Shown here piece by piece: positions 18,385-27,230 of a stretch of DNA of 64,000 nt. Every line of letters begins with the position of its first letter. Within the stretch, counting starts at the first letter, position 1. The notes beneath the pieces are model-generated. The model was not told the origin of the DNA and did not search any database. It saw nothing but the letters and a program-made list of their open reading frames with translations. The position numbers and the translations under genes are program-made. Source of the stretch: Arcobacter sp. (lineage in GTDB: Bacteria > Campylobacterota > Campylobacteria > Campylobacterales > Sulfurimonadaceae); contig JAGXFN010000002.1 of NCBI GenBank assembly GCA_024637195.1, positions 124,001-188,000 on the forward strand, in the 5' to 3' direction.

Positions 18385-18976
18385 TAAAATCGCTATCTAC
18401 GGCAAGAGCGGACACGGAAAAGTCATAGCAGATATTGCCAGGGCTCAAGGCTTCAAAGAGATACTCTGGATTGATGATGACCCTAAAAAGGAAGCGCTGA
18501 GTTTTCTGGAGTTTTACGAGTTCTACCATACGGTGCCTGTCCTGTTGGGAATCGGGGATAACCATCTGCGTAAAAAACTTTTTCACTCTCTAAAGTCCAA
18601 AGGCTTTTCACTTCCTTCTTTGACTCACCCTTCGGCAATTATCAGTAAAAGTGCCAAAATAGCAGAGGGAAGCGTGATCATGGCGAATGCGGTGATCAAT
18701 GCCGATGCTGTTATAGCCAACGGAGTCATCATCAATACGTCGTCCGTGATAGAACATGACTGTGTCATAGAGGAATTTGTACATATCAGTCCAAAAGCCG
18801 CTTTGGCCGGTGGAGTAAGAGTTGGTAAGTTCTGCCACATCGGATTAGGTGCAAATATTATTCAAGGCAAGCATATCGGCGAAAATAGCGTTATAGGCGC
18901 AGGGGCATGTGTGATTACTGATCTTCCCTCTCGTGTTACGGCAGTAGGCGTTCCTGCAAAAGTGATTAAGTCGTGA
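18371..18976 (+). CDS. pglD: UDP-4-amino-sugar N-acetyltransferase PglD
   Basis: A 201-residue acetyltransferase of the bacillosamine pathway. I use the ATG at 18371 (GAGAAG upstream; protein starts [18 protein letters not shown]) rather than an earlier in-frame TTG-type start inside pglC. The N-terminal Rossmann-like part holds the UDP-sugar ([12 protein letters not shown]); the beta-helix has hexapeptide repeats from about residue 87. The catalytic base is probably His129 in [11 protein letters not shown], equivalent to the PglD histidine. It acetylates the C4 amine of UDP-4-amino-4,6-dideoxy-GlcNAc with acetyl-CoA. GTGA overlap with pglE. Confidence 0.92.
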   Translation: MDTTDKIAIYGKSGHGKVIADIARAQGFKEILWIDDDPKKEALSFLEFYEFYHTVPVLLGIGDNHLRKKLFHSLKSKGFSLPSLTHPSAIISKSAKIAEGSVIMANAVINADAVIANGVIINTSSVIEHDCVIEEFVHISPKAALAGGVRVGKFCHIGLGANIIQGKHIGENSVIGAGACVITDLPSRVTAVGVPAKVIKS

Positions 18977-20076
18977 AGCGCATCTTCCTCTCTCCTCCGC
19001 ATATGAGCGGCCGCGAACAAGACTATATCAATGAGGTCTTCAAAAGCAACTATATCGCACCTTTGGGTGAATTTGTCGACCGTTTTGAAAAAAGCATCTG
19101 CGAGTATACTGGAGCGAAGCATGCCGTTGCGACGATCAACGGAACCGCTGCGATCCATCTTGCTCTGCGTGTTTTGGGGATAAAAGAGAACGATATCGTC
19201 CTCGCTTCAAGCTTCACCTTTATCGGTTCGGTCTCTTCCATCCTCTATCAAAACGCGAAACCCTATTTTATAGATTCGGACAAGAAGAGCTGGAATCTCA
19301 GCCCGACGCGCTTAAAAAAAGCGATTCAAAATAGTCCTAAAAAGCCAAAGGCTCTGATTCTGACCCATCTTTACGGGCAGTGCGCGGATGTCAAGAAGAT
19401 AGCGCAGATTTGTAAAGAAAACAGTATCTATCTTATCGAAGATGCCGCTGAGAGTCTGGGGGCGAAGTTTGAGGGCAGACATACGGGCACCTTTGGCGAT
19501 CTAGGTGTCTACTCGTTTAATGGCAACAAGATCTTGACCACCTCGGGCGGGGGAATGCTTGTTTCAAAAAATGCAGAATGGATAGAAAAGGCGCGTTTTT
19601 ATGCAACCCATGCGAAAGAGGACAAGCCCTATTATGAACACATAGAATTTGGGTATAACTACCGCATGAGCAATGTGCTGGCGGCTATCGGTGTCGCACA
19701 AATGGAGGTGGCACAGGAGCGTGTTGAAAAATGTCGGGAGATTTTTTCCTGGTACAAAGAGGAGCTTTCGGATATCAGAGAGATTCAGTTTATGCCGGAG
19801 TTGATAGGAGCGGCCGGAAACCGCTGGCTGACAACATTAATTTTGGAAAGTACGGATCCAAGCCTGCTGATAGAAGCTCTTCAAAAGCGCAATATCGAAA
19901 GCCGGAGGTTATGGAAACCTATGCATCTTCAAGCACTTTTTAAAGATGCTTTATATGAGGGTAATGGAGTGAGCAATGAACTTTTTGACAAAGGGATCTG
20001 TTTGCCCAGCGGTACAGATCTGAGTAGAGATGATGTTGTGTATATCTGTCAATGCATCAAAGAGGTACTTTCGTGA
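18973..20076 (+). CDS. pglE: UDP-4-keto-sugar aminotransferase PglE
   Basis: A 367-residue DegT-family aminotransferase that starts at a GTG overlapping the pglD stop. The PLP lysine is Lys186 in VYSFNGNKILTTSGGG, and LIEDAAESLGAKFEG supplies the cofactor contacts. The N-terminus LSPPHMSGREQDYINEVF resembles Campylobacter PglE. It converts UDP-4-keto-6-deoxy-GlcNAc (made by PglF) to the 4-amino sugar with glutamate as donor. It is distinct from the DegT protein at 1290-2369, whose PLP segment is FHPRK rather than FNGNK. GTGA overlap with pglF. Confidence 0.93.
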   Translation: MKRIFLSPPHMSGREQDYINEVFKSNYIAPLGEFVDRFEKSICEYTGAKHAVATINGTAAIHLALRVLGIKENDIVLASSFTFIGSVSSILYQNAKPYFIDSDKKSWNLSPTRLKKAIQNSPKKPKALILTHLYGQCADVKKIAQICKENSIYLIEDAAESLGAKFEGRHTGTFGDLGVYSFNGNKILTTSGGGMLVSKNAEWIEKARFYATHAKEDKPYYEHIEFGYNYRMSNVLAAIGVAQMEVAQERVEKCREIFSWYKEELSDIREIQFMPELIGAAGNRWLTTLILESTDPSLLIEALQKRNIESRRLWKPMHLQALFKDALYEGNGVSNELFDKGICLPSGTDLSRDDVVYICQCIKEVLS

Positions 20077-21863
20077 GCTTTCTGCAACCGACGATATTGA
20101 AGCGGATCCTTTTTTTTCTCTTGGTGGATCTTGCTCTTTCAGTCTTTACGCTTGTGCTTTCTTACGGTCTGCGTTTTAACTTTGAGATACCCGAGGAGTT
20201 CATTTCTCCATTTTTTGCGATCTTCTTACTTCTTTTTACGCTCAAAGTAATCTTTTTCAGCTATTTCAATCTCTATATGATCGCCTGGCGTTTTTTCAGT
20301 CTTGGGGACGCAAAAAAACTTCTTTTGGCACATTTATGGGGATATGGCATTTTTGCTCTTGTAATGCTGCAATATTTTGAGTTCTTTGCCCCCTTCCCGC
20401 GCAGTGTTATTGGGATAGACTTTGTGCTCTCTTTGTTCTTTATAGGACTTTTACGTATCGCAAAACGCTCTTATCTTGAGCAGGCCCAAAAGCCACTGAT
20501 GAAACCTACGCTGATCATTGGTGTCAACACAAAGGCGACTCAGCTGATCAAGAGCGCGTTGAATGGGGAGTTTTCCTATTTTCCCTCCGCGATTATTGCC
20601 TACAAGAAAGAGTCAAAGAACACAATTCACACCTATGTGAATGGGGTAAAAGTCTTTTCTATGGATGAGCTTGAAGCGCTAATAAAAAAGTTCAATATCG
20701 AAGCGGCAATTCTTACGATAGAACTGGAGCGTGATGAGTTAAACCTTATTTATGAGAGACTCTCCGCCGCGGGAGTCCAAGAGGTCCGCTACTATAGCTT
20801 GCTTGATGACAAAAAAGAAAAGATTGAACCGATCAGCATCACAGACCTGCTTGCGCGTCATCCAAAAGATCTTGATCCGACTCTGATTTCTACGTTTATC
20901 AAAGATAAAAAGGTGTTGATTACGGGTGCTGGCGGCAGTATAGGAAGCGAGATTGCCCGACAGTGTCACCGCTTTGGTGCGGCCTCTTTACTTTTACTAG
21001 ATCATGCAGAATACAATCTTTATACGATCAAAGAGGAACTTCCTCAGGCCGCGGCAAAACTTATTTCTGTCATAAACACAGATGAGATGAAGAGCATTTT
21101 TGCGCAGTATCGGCCACAGATCGTTATTCATGCGGCGGCATACAAACATGTTCCATTGTGCGAGGATAATGTACAAAGCGCTCTGAAAAACAATATTTTA
21201 GGCACAATGAATGTCGTCGATCTCAGTATTGAGTACGGTGTGCAGAAGCTGGTGATCATTTCGACCGACAAGGCGGTGCGCCCAACCAATGTGATGGGGG
21301 CTACGAAGAGGGTGACGGAGCTTTATGCGCAGAATATTGACTCGAAAACGACGGAGATCGTAGCCGTGCGTTTTGGCAATGTACTGGGCTCAAGCGGTTC
21401 GGTGATTCCGAAATTCCGTCAGCAGATCGAGCAAGGGGGGCCTGTGACGGTGACACATCCGGAGATGACGCGCTACTTTATGCTGATCCCTGAGGCCTGC
21501 CAGCTTGTGCTTCAAGCTGCCGCCATTGCCAAGGGGAATGAGCTTTTTATCCTGGATATGGGCGAGCCGGTGAAGATTGTTGATCTGGCCCGTAAAATGA
21601 TCCAGCTTTACGGCAAAGAGGGGGAGGTAAATATTTCCTTCAGCGGTCTGCGCCCGGGTGAGAAACTATATGAAGAACTGATGCTTGATGAGAGCGAACA
21701 GAAGACGAGCTACGAGTCCATATTTGTCAGTCGGCCGACACCTTACGATATACAAAAGCTAAAAAGGGATATAGAAGAACTCTTTTTAGCCCAAAACAAG
21801 ATAATAGCCCTGCAGAAGATCGTGCCGGAATTTGAGCGGCGCAAAGAGTCTGAACGGCTCTAA
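20073..21863 (+). CDS. pglF: UDP-GlcNAc 4,6-dehydratase PglF (membrane-anchored SDR)
   Basis: A 597-residue protein of the PglF/WbpM/FlaA1 group. I use the GTG at 20073 (GTGA overlap with pglE); an ATG 21 nt upstream lies within pglE and lacks a site. The first 130 residues contain about four membrane segments, then a Rossmann-like linker domain, then the SDR catalytic domain with LITGAGGSIGSEIARQ and the STDKAVRPTNVMGATKR motif in place of the usual YxxxK. It makes UDP-2-acetamido-2,6-dideoxy-4-keto-hexose, the first intermediate of bacillosamine. It is the last gene of the glycan locus; a DUF503 gene follows after 23 nt. Confidence 0.94.
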   Translation: MSFLQPTILKRILFFLLVDLALSVFTLVLSYGLRFNFEIPEEFISPFFAIFLLLFTLKVIFFSYFNLYMIAWRFFSLGDAKKLLLAHLWGYGIFALVMLQYFEFFAPFPRSVIGIDFVLSLFFIGLLRIAKRSYLEQAQKPLMKPTLIIGVNTKATQLIKSALNGEFSYFPSAIIAYKKESKNTIHTYVNGVKVFSMDELEALIKKFNIEAAILTIELERDELNLIYERLSAAGVQEVRYYSLLDDKKEKIEPISITDLLARHPKDLDPTLISTFIKDKKVLITGAGGSIGSEIARQCHRFGAASLLLLDHAEYNLYTIKEELPQAAAKLISVINTDEMKSIFAQYRPQIVIHAAAYKHVPLCEDNVQSALKNNILGTMNVVDLSIEYGVQKLVIISTDKAVRPTNVMGATKRVTELYAQNIDSKTTEIVAVRFGNVLGSSGSVIPKFRQQIEQGGPVTVTHPEMTRYFMLIPEACQLVLQAAAIAKGNELFILDMGEPVKIVDLARKMIQLYGKEGEVNISFSGLRPGEKLYEELMLDESEQKTSYESIFVSRPTPYDIQKLKRDIEELFLAQNKIIALQKIVPEFERRKESERL

Positions 21864-21886
21864 AGCTTGCATTAAAAGGAGAGGTT

Positions 21887-22162
21887 ATGATCATCGGAAA
21901 TCTTCTGATCCGCATAGAGCTCCCCTACGTAGAGTCGCTGAAAGGGAGGCGTTCGGTCACAAACCGTATCAAAGAGGCCTTGAAAAAGCTAAATGTTTCT
22001 GTGCTTGATGTGAGTTCGGAATATCCAAAAGAGGCTGAGCTGGCGGTCGTCTGTGCGGCCGCCAACGAAAAACTTGCAGCACAGATACTTCAGAGTATCG
22101 AGACCCTGCTGGAGCAGAGGTTCCCTGAACTGCAGTGCGAGGTAGAGTCGGAGATGCTGTAG
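21887..22162 (+). CDS. DUF503 family small protein
   Basis: A 91-residue protein matching the DUF503 (YlxP-like) family: it opens MIIGNLLIRIELPYVESLKG, followed by the KGRRSVTNRIKEALKK helix, NVSVLDVSSEYPKEAEL and a C-terminal helix. The family fold is a small alpha/beta sandwich of unknown function, in other bacteria often linked to ribosome maturation genes. It has a strong site (AAAGGAGAGG) and lies 23 nt after pglF, so it may be read through from the pgl operon. The stop lies 1 nt from the stop of the convergent ilvD gene, leaving no room for a terminator between them. Confidence 0.8.
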   Translation: MIIGNLLIRIELPYVESLKGRRSVTNRIKEALKKLNVSVLDVSSEYPKEAELAVVCAAANEKLAAQILQSIETLLEQRFPELQCEVESEML

Positions 22163-22163
22163 C

Positions 22164-23849
22164 TTAGAGTTCTGTTTTCAGCGCCGCTCCGTTTGAGGCA
22201 TTGCTCACGAGCAGGCTGTAGCGTTTGAGCCATTTCGAGGTGATCTCTTTTTTGACCGGCTTGAAGTGTAAACGGCGTCGTTCAAGCTCTTCCGCATCTA
22301 CGTTGAGCTGTAGCAGATGAGTGTCGACATCAAGTTCGATCTCATCGCCGTCTTCGATCAGACCGATCATTCCGCCTTCGGCAGCTTCTGGAGAGACGTG
22401 GCCGATAGAAGCCCCGCGTGTAGCACCGGAGAATCGGCCGTCCGTGATCAGCGCGACGCTTTCACCAAGACCCATTCCCATGATGAGCGAAGTCGGCGCA
22501 AGCATCTCCTGCATTCCCGGTCCGCCTTTTGGACCTTCATAGCGGATAACGACAACATCACCAGCTTTTACCTTATGCCCCATGATACCGGTGATCGCTG
22601 CTTGCTGGGAGTTGAAGCAGATCGCCTTGCCTTTGAACTGGCGCATGTTTGGTGTGATTCCGGCCGTCTTGACGACAGCGCCCTCTTCGGCGAGGTTTCC
22701 AAAAAGTATGGAGAGTCCACCGACAGGAGAGAAAGCGTTTTCATTAGTGTGGATGATGTTCGTGTCTTTGATGTCGGCATCTTTGATACGCTCGGCCAGT
22801 GTCTCACCGGTGACCGTCATCGCATGCGCGCGAAAGACATCGCCGCGTTTGCTGACCTCTTTCATCACGGCATTGACGCCGCCTGCACGGTTGATGTCAT
22901 CCATATGCACGGTGCTTAAAGAGGGGGAGATCTTTGCAATATGCGCGACTTGTTTGCCGATCTCATTGATACTTGTGATATCGAAATCGACTTCCGCCTC
23001 TTTGGCGATGGCAAGCAGGTGCAGGACTGTGTTTGATGAGCCACCCATAGCCATGTCGATAACGAAGGCGTTATGGATCGCATCGGCATTTAAAATATTG
23101 CGCATATTCCATTTTGGGTCTTCACTTTTTGCCATCTCTACGATACGTTTTGCCGCGACTTTTACCATCTCTATGCGCTCAGGTGTCATCGCAAGTACGG
23201 TCCCGTTTCCAGGCAATGCAACGCCCATCGCTTCACACAGTGTGTTCATGGAGTTCGCGGTAAACATGCCTGAACATGAGCCGCCGCTCGGGCAGGCCTC
23301 ACACTCGATCTCATAGAGCTCTTCGTCGGTCATATTGCCTTCGGAGTGCTGTCCAACGGCCTCAAAAGCAGTCGCAAGGTCGATAGGCGTGCCATCTTTT
23401 TTATGTCCCGCAGCCATTGGGCCGCCCGAGACGAAGATTGTCGGTACATTGACACGCAGCGCGCCCATCAGCATTCCCGGAACGATCTTGTCACAGTTGG
23501 GGATACAGATCAGCGCATCAAGTTTGTGTGCCTGCATGACGGTCTCGATAGAGTCGGCGATCAGCTCGCGCGAAGGCAGAGAGAAAAGCATTCCATCATG
23601 TCCCATTGCGATCCCGTCATCAACACCGATGGTATTGAACTCAAAAGGCACGCCGCCGGCTTCTCGGATAGCCTCTTTGACGATGCGTCCGTACTCTTGG
23701 AGAAAAAAATGCCCGGGAATAATATCGATGTGGCTGTTGGCGACACCGATAAAAGGCTTGTTAAAATCTTCATCTTTCAGTCCCGTTGCGCGAAGAAGCG
23801 AACGGTGAGGTGTTTTGTCAAATCCGCGTTTGATAATATCGCTGCGCAT
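22164..23849 (-). CDS. ilvD: dihydroxy-acid dehydratase
   Basis: A 561-residue [Fe-S] dehydratase of valine, isoleucine and leucine synthesis. It begins [19 protein letters not shown], and carries the iron-sulfur cysteines in [12 protein letters not shown] and [18 protein letters not shown], plus [15 protein letters not shown] and the C-terminal [21 protein letters not shown]. Length is normal for the family. AAAGGA precedes the ATG, and a TATAAT box lies about 32 nt upstream of the start. It stands alone on this strand, separate from the leuA gene 28 kb away. Confidence 0.96.
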   Translation of the reverse strand: MRSDIIKRGFDKTPHRSLLRATGLKDEDFNKPFIGVANSHIDIIPGHFFLQEYGRIVKEAIREAGGVPFEFNTIGVDDGIAMGHDGMLFSLPSRELIADSIETVMQAHKLDALICIPNCDKIVPGMLMGALRVNVPTIFVSGGPMAAGHKKDGTPIDLATAFEAVGQHSEGNMTDEELYEIECEACPSGGSCSGMFTANSMNTLCEAMGVALPGNGTVLAMTPERIEMVKVAAKRIVEMAKSEDPKWNMRNILNADAIHNAFVIDMAMGGSSNTVLHLLAIAKEAEVDFDITSINEIGKQVAHIAKISPSLSTVHMDDINRAGGVNAVMKEVSKRGDVFRAHAMTVTGETLAERIKDADIKDTNIIHTNENAFSPVGGLSILFGNLAEEGAVVKTAGITPNMRQFKGKAICFNSQQAAITGIMGHKVKAGDVVVIRYEGPKGGPGMQEMLAPTSLIMGMGLGESVALITDGRFSGATRGASIGHVSPEAAEGGMIGLIEDGDEIELDVDTHLLQLNVDAEELERRRLHFKPVKKEITSKWLKRYSLLVSNASNGAALKTEL

Positions 23850-23880
23850 ACAAATCCTTTTACATTATATAATGGGTGTG

Positions 23881-23886
23881 ATTATA
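23881..23886 (-). promoter_or_regulatory. predicted -10 box for ilvD
   Basis: On the minus strand the sequence reads TATAAT, with a likely start of transcription about 7 nt downstream and a 5' leader of about 25 nt. No clear -35 box is seen, as is usual for Campylobacterota sigma-70 promoters. A second overlapping candidate, TATATAAT, lies about 15 nt closer to the gene. Confidence 0.45.
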
Positions 23887-24014
23887 TCGAATTTTTAGCC
23901 TTTGTCGGACGCTGCAAACCAATAACCAATGGGAACAATGTCAATATTTAAAAATTATTTGTACAAATTGACAAAAATCTCCAATTATCTCTTTACTTTT
24001 TAAATTTCTTTTGC

Positions 24015-24020
24015 TAAAAT
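24015..24020 (+). promoter_or_regulatory. predicted -10 box for the tRNA cluster
   Basis: TAAAAT in the context TTGCTAAAAT, 22 nt upstream of the first tRNA and preceded by T-rich sequence. Similar GCTAAAAT boxes precede other genes in the window (for example at 61779). Confidence 0.4.
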
Positions 24021-24041
24021 TCCCGTCCACAAACAAAGTAT

Positions 24042-24116
24042 GCGGGAATAGCTCAGTGGTAGAGCACAACCTTGCCAAGGTTGGGGTCGCGAGTTCGAAC
24101 CTCGTTTCCCGCTCCA
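24042..24116 (+). tRNA. tRNA-Gly(GCC)
   Basis: A complete cloverleaf with a 7-bp acceptor stem (GCGGGAA/TTCCCGC), D-loop AGCTCAGTGGTAGAGC, anticodon GCC at 24074-24076 in loop TTGCCAA, T-arm GGTTCGAAC-type segment GAGTTCGAACCTC, discriminator T and an encoded CCA. First of four tRNAs in a row. Confidence 0.97.
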
Positions 24117-24179
24117 TTTTCATAAGTATTGAAGATTTTCAAAACTTGTTTGTGAATCTTGAGTATTATTGTTAAATAT

Positions 24180-24266
24180 GCCCGGATGGCGAAATCGGTA
24201 GACGCAAGGGACTTAAAATCCCTCGGTGGCAACACTGTGCCGGTTCAAGTCCGGCTCCGGGCACCA
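24180..24266 (+). tRNA. tRNA-Leu(TAA)
   Basis: An 87-nt class II tRNA with a long variable arm. Acceptor stem GCCCGGA/TCCGGGC; anticodon stem AGGGA/TCCCT around loop CTTAAAA gives anticodon TAA at 24214-24216; T-loop GGTTCAAGTCC; discriminator A and encoded CCA. Confidence 0.97.
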
Positions 24267-24287
24267 TAGCTTAGGCTATCAAGTTGT

Positions 24288-24361
24288 GGCGCCATCGCCA
24301 AGTGGTAAGGCCGGAGCCTGCAAAGCTCCTACCCCCAGTTCGAATCTGGGTGGCGCCTCCA
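24288..24361 (+). tRNA. tRNA-Cys(GCA)
   Basis: A 74-nt tRNA. Acceptor stem GGCGCCA/TGGCGCC; anticodon stem GGAGC/GCTCC around loop CTGCAAA gives anticodon GCA at 24320-24322; T-arm CAGTTCGAATCTG; discriminator T, which is diagnostic of tRNA-Cys, followed by encoded CCA. Confidence 0.97.
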
Positions 24362-24383
24362 GACAGCAATTTACTTCATACGT

Positions 24384-24472
24384 GGATCTTTGGCAGAGTT
24401 GGTCGAATGCACCGGTCTTGAAAACCGGCGAGGGTTATACCTCCCAGGGTTCGAATCCCTGAGGGTCCACCA
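24384..24472 (+). tRNA. tRNA-Ser(TGA)
   Basis: An 89-nt class II tRNA with a long variable arm (GAGGGTTATACCTC). The acceptor stem GGATCTT pairs with AGGGTCC using three G-U pairs. Anticodon stem CCGGT/ACCGG around loop CTTGAAA gives anticodon TGA at 24419-24421. T-arm CAGGGTTCGAATCCCTG; encoded CCA. Confidence 0.96.
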
Positions 24473-24545
24473 TATACATACACTTCAAAACCCCCTAAAC
24501 TTAAACACTTCAACAATACAATCACTATAGACTTCTTTTACAGTA

Positions 24546-25424
24546 TTAAATTTTAGACCGCTTGTTGATAAAATAGACCGCGATAAGTGAGATAGATCCT
24601 CCGATAATGACATGCATCTTCAGCTCCTCGTCAAGCACAAGCCAGCTTACCAACAGAGCAAATAAGGGAACGAGAAACATAAAGGAGCTGGCTTTTGAGG
24701 AGCCCAGGCGGCCCGAGGCGACAAAGAAGATAGTTGTGGCGACGCTTTGGCCAAGGATGCCCAGATAGAGCAGTGCCATCCAAAATGTTGCGTCCTGCTC
24801 AAAGACAAGGCTGATCTCGTACGGAAGCGTAAAAATCAGCAAAATGAACATCGAGATGGCCGAGATAAAAAAGCTGTAGTGGATCGGGTTGATGTGTAGA
24901 TGGGAGCGCTGAGCGACTAGGGTGATCACCGCCCAGACAAGGGCTGCAAGAATAAAATAAAGCTCACCACCGTAAAAAACAGAGCCTATCTCTATGTCTT
25001 GGAGGTTGAGCATGATGATGCCACCGAGGATACCCACCGCAAGCCCAAAGTACTGCACTCTAGTGTGTAGATGCTTCAAGATCGCAACCGAGAGCAAAAA
25101 GGTAAAGAGCGGGCTGAGTATCGTGATAATAACACCTGCACTGCCAGCGGTGGAGAATTTGACGCCGAGATAGGCGAAGAGCATGAAGAGGATGTTGAGT
25201 ACGGAGCCTGCAAGAAGGTATTTGAAGCTTTTCCTGGGCAGACGAATCGGCTGTTTGAAAAAATATAATATTGGAATGAATGAGACAAACATTATGATAA
25301 AACGCCAAAGTGTCAGGACCTCTACACCCACGGACTCGGTCAAGATCTTCAGTGCGCTCCAGCCGCCGCCCCAGAGCAGCATGGCCAGCAGCATCAGCAG
25401 TGTGAATTTGGAAGTGCTGCTCAT
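24546..25424 (-). CDS. EamA/DMT-family membrane transporter
   Basis: A 292-residue integral membrane protein with about ten helices in two EamA repeats, the drug/metabolite transporter fold. The first repeat begins FTLLMLLAMLLWGGGWSALK, the second near residue 145 with FYGGELYFILAALVWAVITL. I set the start at the ATG at 25424, which overlaps the stop of the upstream small gene (ATGA); an earlier in-frame ATG would add an unrelated 32-residue tail running through that gene. Likely exports or imports a small metabolite; the substrate is not predictable. The 3' side faces the tRNA cluster. Confidence 0.85.
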   Translation of the reverse strand: MSSTSKFTLLMLLAMLLWGGGWSALKILTESVGVEVLTLWRFIIMFVSFIPILYFFKQPIRLPRKSFKYLLAGSVLNILFMLFAYLGVKFSTAGSAGVIITILSPLFTFLLSVAILKHLHTRVQYFGLAVGILGGIIMLNLQDIEIGSVFYGGELYFILAALVWAVITLVAQRSHLHINPIHYSFFISAISMFILLIFTLPYEISLVFEQDATFWMALLYLGILGQSVATTIFFVASGRLGSSKASSFMFLVPLFALLVSWLVLDEELKMHVIIGGSISLIAVYFINKRSKI

Positions 25425-25651
25425 AAAAGAGAGCGTTTTTGGCGCTTGATGACAATATAGAGTTTTAAGCTGCTGTAACTCAGCCACAGCGCAAGCCCTA
25501 TGTAGGAATAAAGACCCCACCGGCGGATATCAATATCCCAATTAAACAAAGAGATCACCAGCCATATTACGATAAGTTCAAGCAAAAAATAGATGACAGG
25601 TACGGCATAAGAGGAACGTCTTTTTCTTTTTTCTGTAAAGTTTCGCTGCAT
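25421..25651 (-). CDS. small two-helix membrane protein, unknown
   Basis: A 76-residue protein with a basic N-terminus (MQRNFTEKRKRRSSYAV) and two hydrophobic helices at about 17-37 and 45-65, ending in another basic stretch. I do not recognise a family. Its stop overlaps the EamA transporter start by 4 nt, so the two are likely co-translated, and it may be an accessory of that transporter. Confidence 0.6.
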   Translation of the reverse strand: MQRNFTEKRKRRSSYAVPVIYFLLELIVIWLVISLFNWDIDIRRWGLYSYIGLALWLSYSSLKLYIVIKRQKRSLL

Positions 25652-25697
25652 TGATGTGTGGCCTTGATAGTTGATTGAAACAAAATGACATTATAGC

Positions 25698-26420
25698 TTA
25701 AGCGGGCGACCAGTTCGGGTCATGCGCATCCCAGGGACGACCCTGCAGCACCTGATAGGGTTTGTAGCGGCTTTTATAGGCCAGACTTTGGCATCCCTGT
25801 ACATAATAGCCCAGATAGATCCACGCGAGTTCCTTCTCTTTTGCCATGGAAATCTGCTCAAGCATAGAGTAGGTTCCCAAAGAGTATTCGCTGTAGTCAG
25901 GGTCATAATAGAAGTAGATCGAAGAGATCCCATTGGGCAGAATATCTATCAGGTCAATGCCCACAAGCACCTCGTCGATATAGTACAAGACCTCATAACC
26001 GAAATCTCCATGCCCGTGTACAAACGACATGTAGTAGTGTTTCGGGCTTGTCTTCTCATGCGTCCAGCCGCGTTTGTCTTTCATATGCTTGTGGTACTTT
26101 TCAAAAAGATCCAGATGTGCCTGCGTGACCTGAGGGGGCTGGATAAGTGTTCTTGTCGTGGAGTTTTTACGAAATATCCGTCGCTCAGATTTTGAAAAAC
26201 GGTAATTCTCGACGTCGATCTTGATGCTCTCGCAGGCGGTGCACTCGGCGCAGATCGGACGGAAGAACATGCTTCCAAAACGGCGCCAGCCTCTCTCGAT
26301 CAGGGCTTCGCAATACTCGGTGGAGCAGTTTTGGATGATCTTGTAGTGTGTCGTCTGTTTGGTGTCGCTTAGATAGGCGCACTCCTCTTGGGCGGTGCAT
26401 TCGCGTAGCAATTTGTTCAT
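25698..26420 (-). CDS. bpt: aspartate/glutamate leucyltransferase (bacterial protein transferase)
   Basis: A 240-residue member of the bacterial Bpt/ATE family, which moves leucine from Leu-tRNA to proteins with N-terminal Asp or Glu and marks them for ClpAP/ClpS decay. The N-terminal Cys cluster (RECTAQEECAYLSDTKQTTHY) and the RPICAECTACESIKIDV segment are characteristic, as is WGLGY-like YYDPDYSEYSLGTYSMLEQI in the acyltransferase domain and the final YLGYYVQGCQSLAYKSRYKP. Length is normal. It is a single gene with its own short spacers on both sides. Confidence 0.9.
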   Translation of the reverse strand: MNKLLRECTAQEECAYLSDTKQTTHYKIIQNCSTEYCEALIERGWRRFGSMFFRPICAECTACESIKIDVENYRFSKSERRIFRKNSTTRTLIQPPQVTQAHLDLFEKYHKHMKDKRGWTHEKTSPKHYYMSFVHGHGDFGYEVLYYIDEVLVGIDLIDILPNGISSIYFYYDPDYSEYSLGTYSMLEQISMAKEKELAWIYLGYYVQGCQSLAYKSRYKPYQVLQGRPWDAHDPNWSPA

Positions 26421-26462
26421 AAAGAGAATTTTAGCAGAAGTTTAAAACTTTCGAAACCGCAA

Positions 26463-26825
26463 TCATAAAATACTCAGTGAAGTGATCGGCGGCTCTATCT
26501 CTTTGTAGGTTTGAACATGGATCTTTTTACACAGGCCGGGCAGAACATTTTCAAAAAGATGCAGGTGAAAGTGTAAAAGAAGGTGCATATCCAGCGCCAT
26601 CGTGCTTTTCCATTTTCCGATGACGAGAAGGGAGGTGCCGTTTTGCAAGATCCTGTATTCAAGGCAGCCTTCTTCTTTGTGCGTCGGCGCTATCGTCTCA
26701 TAGAGATAAAAAAGGACTTTCTCAAGCTCTTTTTTCTTTGTTTTGATGCGTATGACGAGATGGACGGCGTCTTGGGTGTAGGCGATGGTATGCATAAGTG
26801 CCTTGATTTGGATAAAAAGTCCCAT
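26463..26825 (-). CDS. antibiotic biosynthesis monooxygenase (ABM)-domain protein
   Basis: A 120-residue protein with one ABM ferredoxin-like domain: a strand VHLVIRIKTKKKELEKVLFYL, the typical TIAPTHKEEGCLEYRIL segment, the IGKWKSTMALDMHLL segment and a final strand. Proteins of this size (YgiN-like) act as quinol monooxygenases or as small-molecule binding proteins, but no catalytic residue can be assigned. It is transcribed on the minus strand just downstream of a divergent promoter region shared with the gene at 26889. Confidence 0.65.
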   Translation of the reverse strand: MGLFIQIKALMHTIAYTQDAVHLVIRIKTKKKELEKVLFYLYETIAPTHKEEGCLEYRILQNGTSLLVIGKWKSTMALDMHLLLHFHLHLFENVLPGLCKKIHVQTYKEIEPPITSLSIL

Positions 26826-26888
26826 ATTCTAAGCAAAAAACAATAAAAGCGTGTTAAAATAAAAAATAATTACAGCGAAGGTTTCTAT

Positions 26889-27200
26889 ATGCTTGAATGG
26901 TTCAAACGCAACAAAAAACTTGCTTATAAGATAACAGGTGTGAATTTTTTGCTGATGGCTCTGGTGCTTCTTTTTTGGTCACAGCCCAAAGAGAGTTTTA
27001 GCGAAAATGAGAAAGCCGCCGCCAATGTGGCTCGGATGGAAGCGCAAGCGAGCAGTGCAGGGGGGTCAAAACCCTCGGCACCGCCTAACTTTATGCAAGA
27101 GCATCAAGAGACACAAAAAAAGCAGCTGCGTATCTTTTTGATCATCATGGTCATCGCGGGTGCAGGTTTTCTGGGCTACGGTTTTTTAAAAAAAGAGTAG
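26889..27200 (+). CDS. small membrane protein, unknown
   Basis: A 103-residue protein with two hydrophobic helices (about 14-32 and 80-98) joined by an Ala- and Ser-rich soluble stretch of some 45 residues that contains GGSKPSAPP. The start is preceded by a GAAGG site. I know no family for it. It is followed 30 nt later by the convergent YqiA-like gene. Confidence 0.6.
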   Translation: MLEWFKRNKKLAYKITGVNFLLMALVLLFWSQPKESFSENEKAAANVARMEAQASSAGGSKPSAPPNFMQEHQETQKKQLRIFLIIMVIAGAGFLGYGFLKKE

Positions 27201-27230
27201 CCGAAGCAGGGCTTCTAAAGCCATCTTGGG

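Noticed and set aside
22317-23951. Long open frames on the plus strand opposite ilvD
   Set aside because: They run antisense to a clearly conserved gene and encode no recognisable domain; GC-rich DNA often opens such frames.
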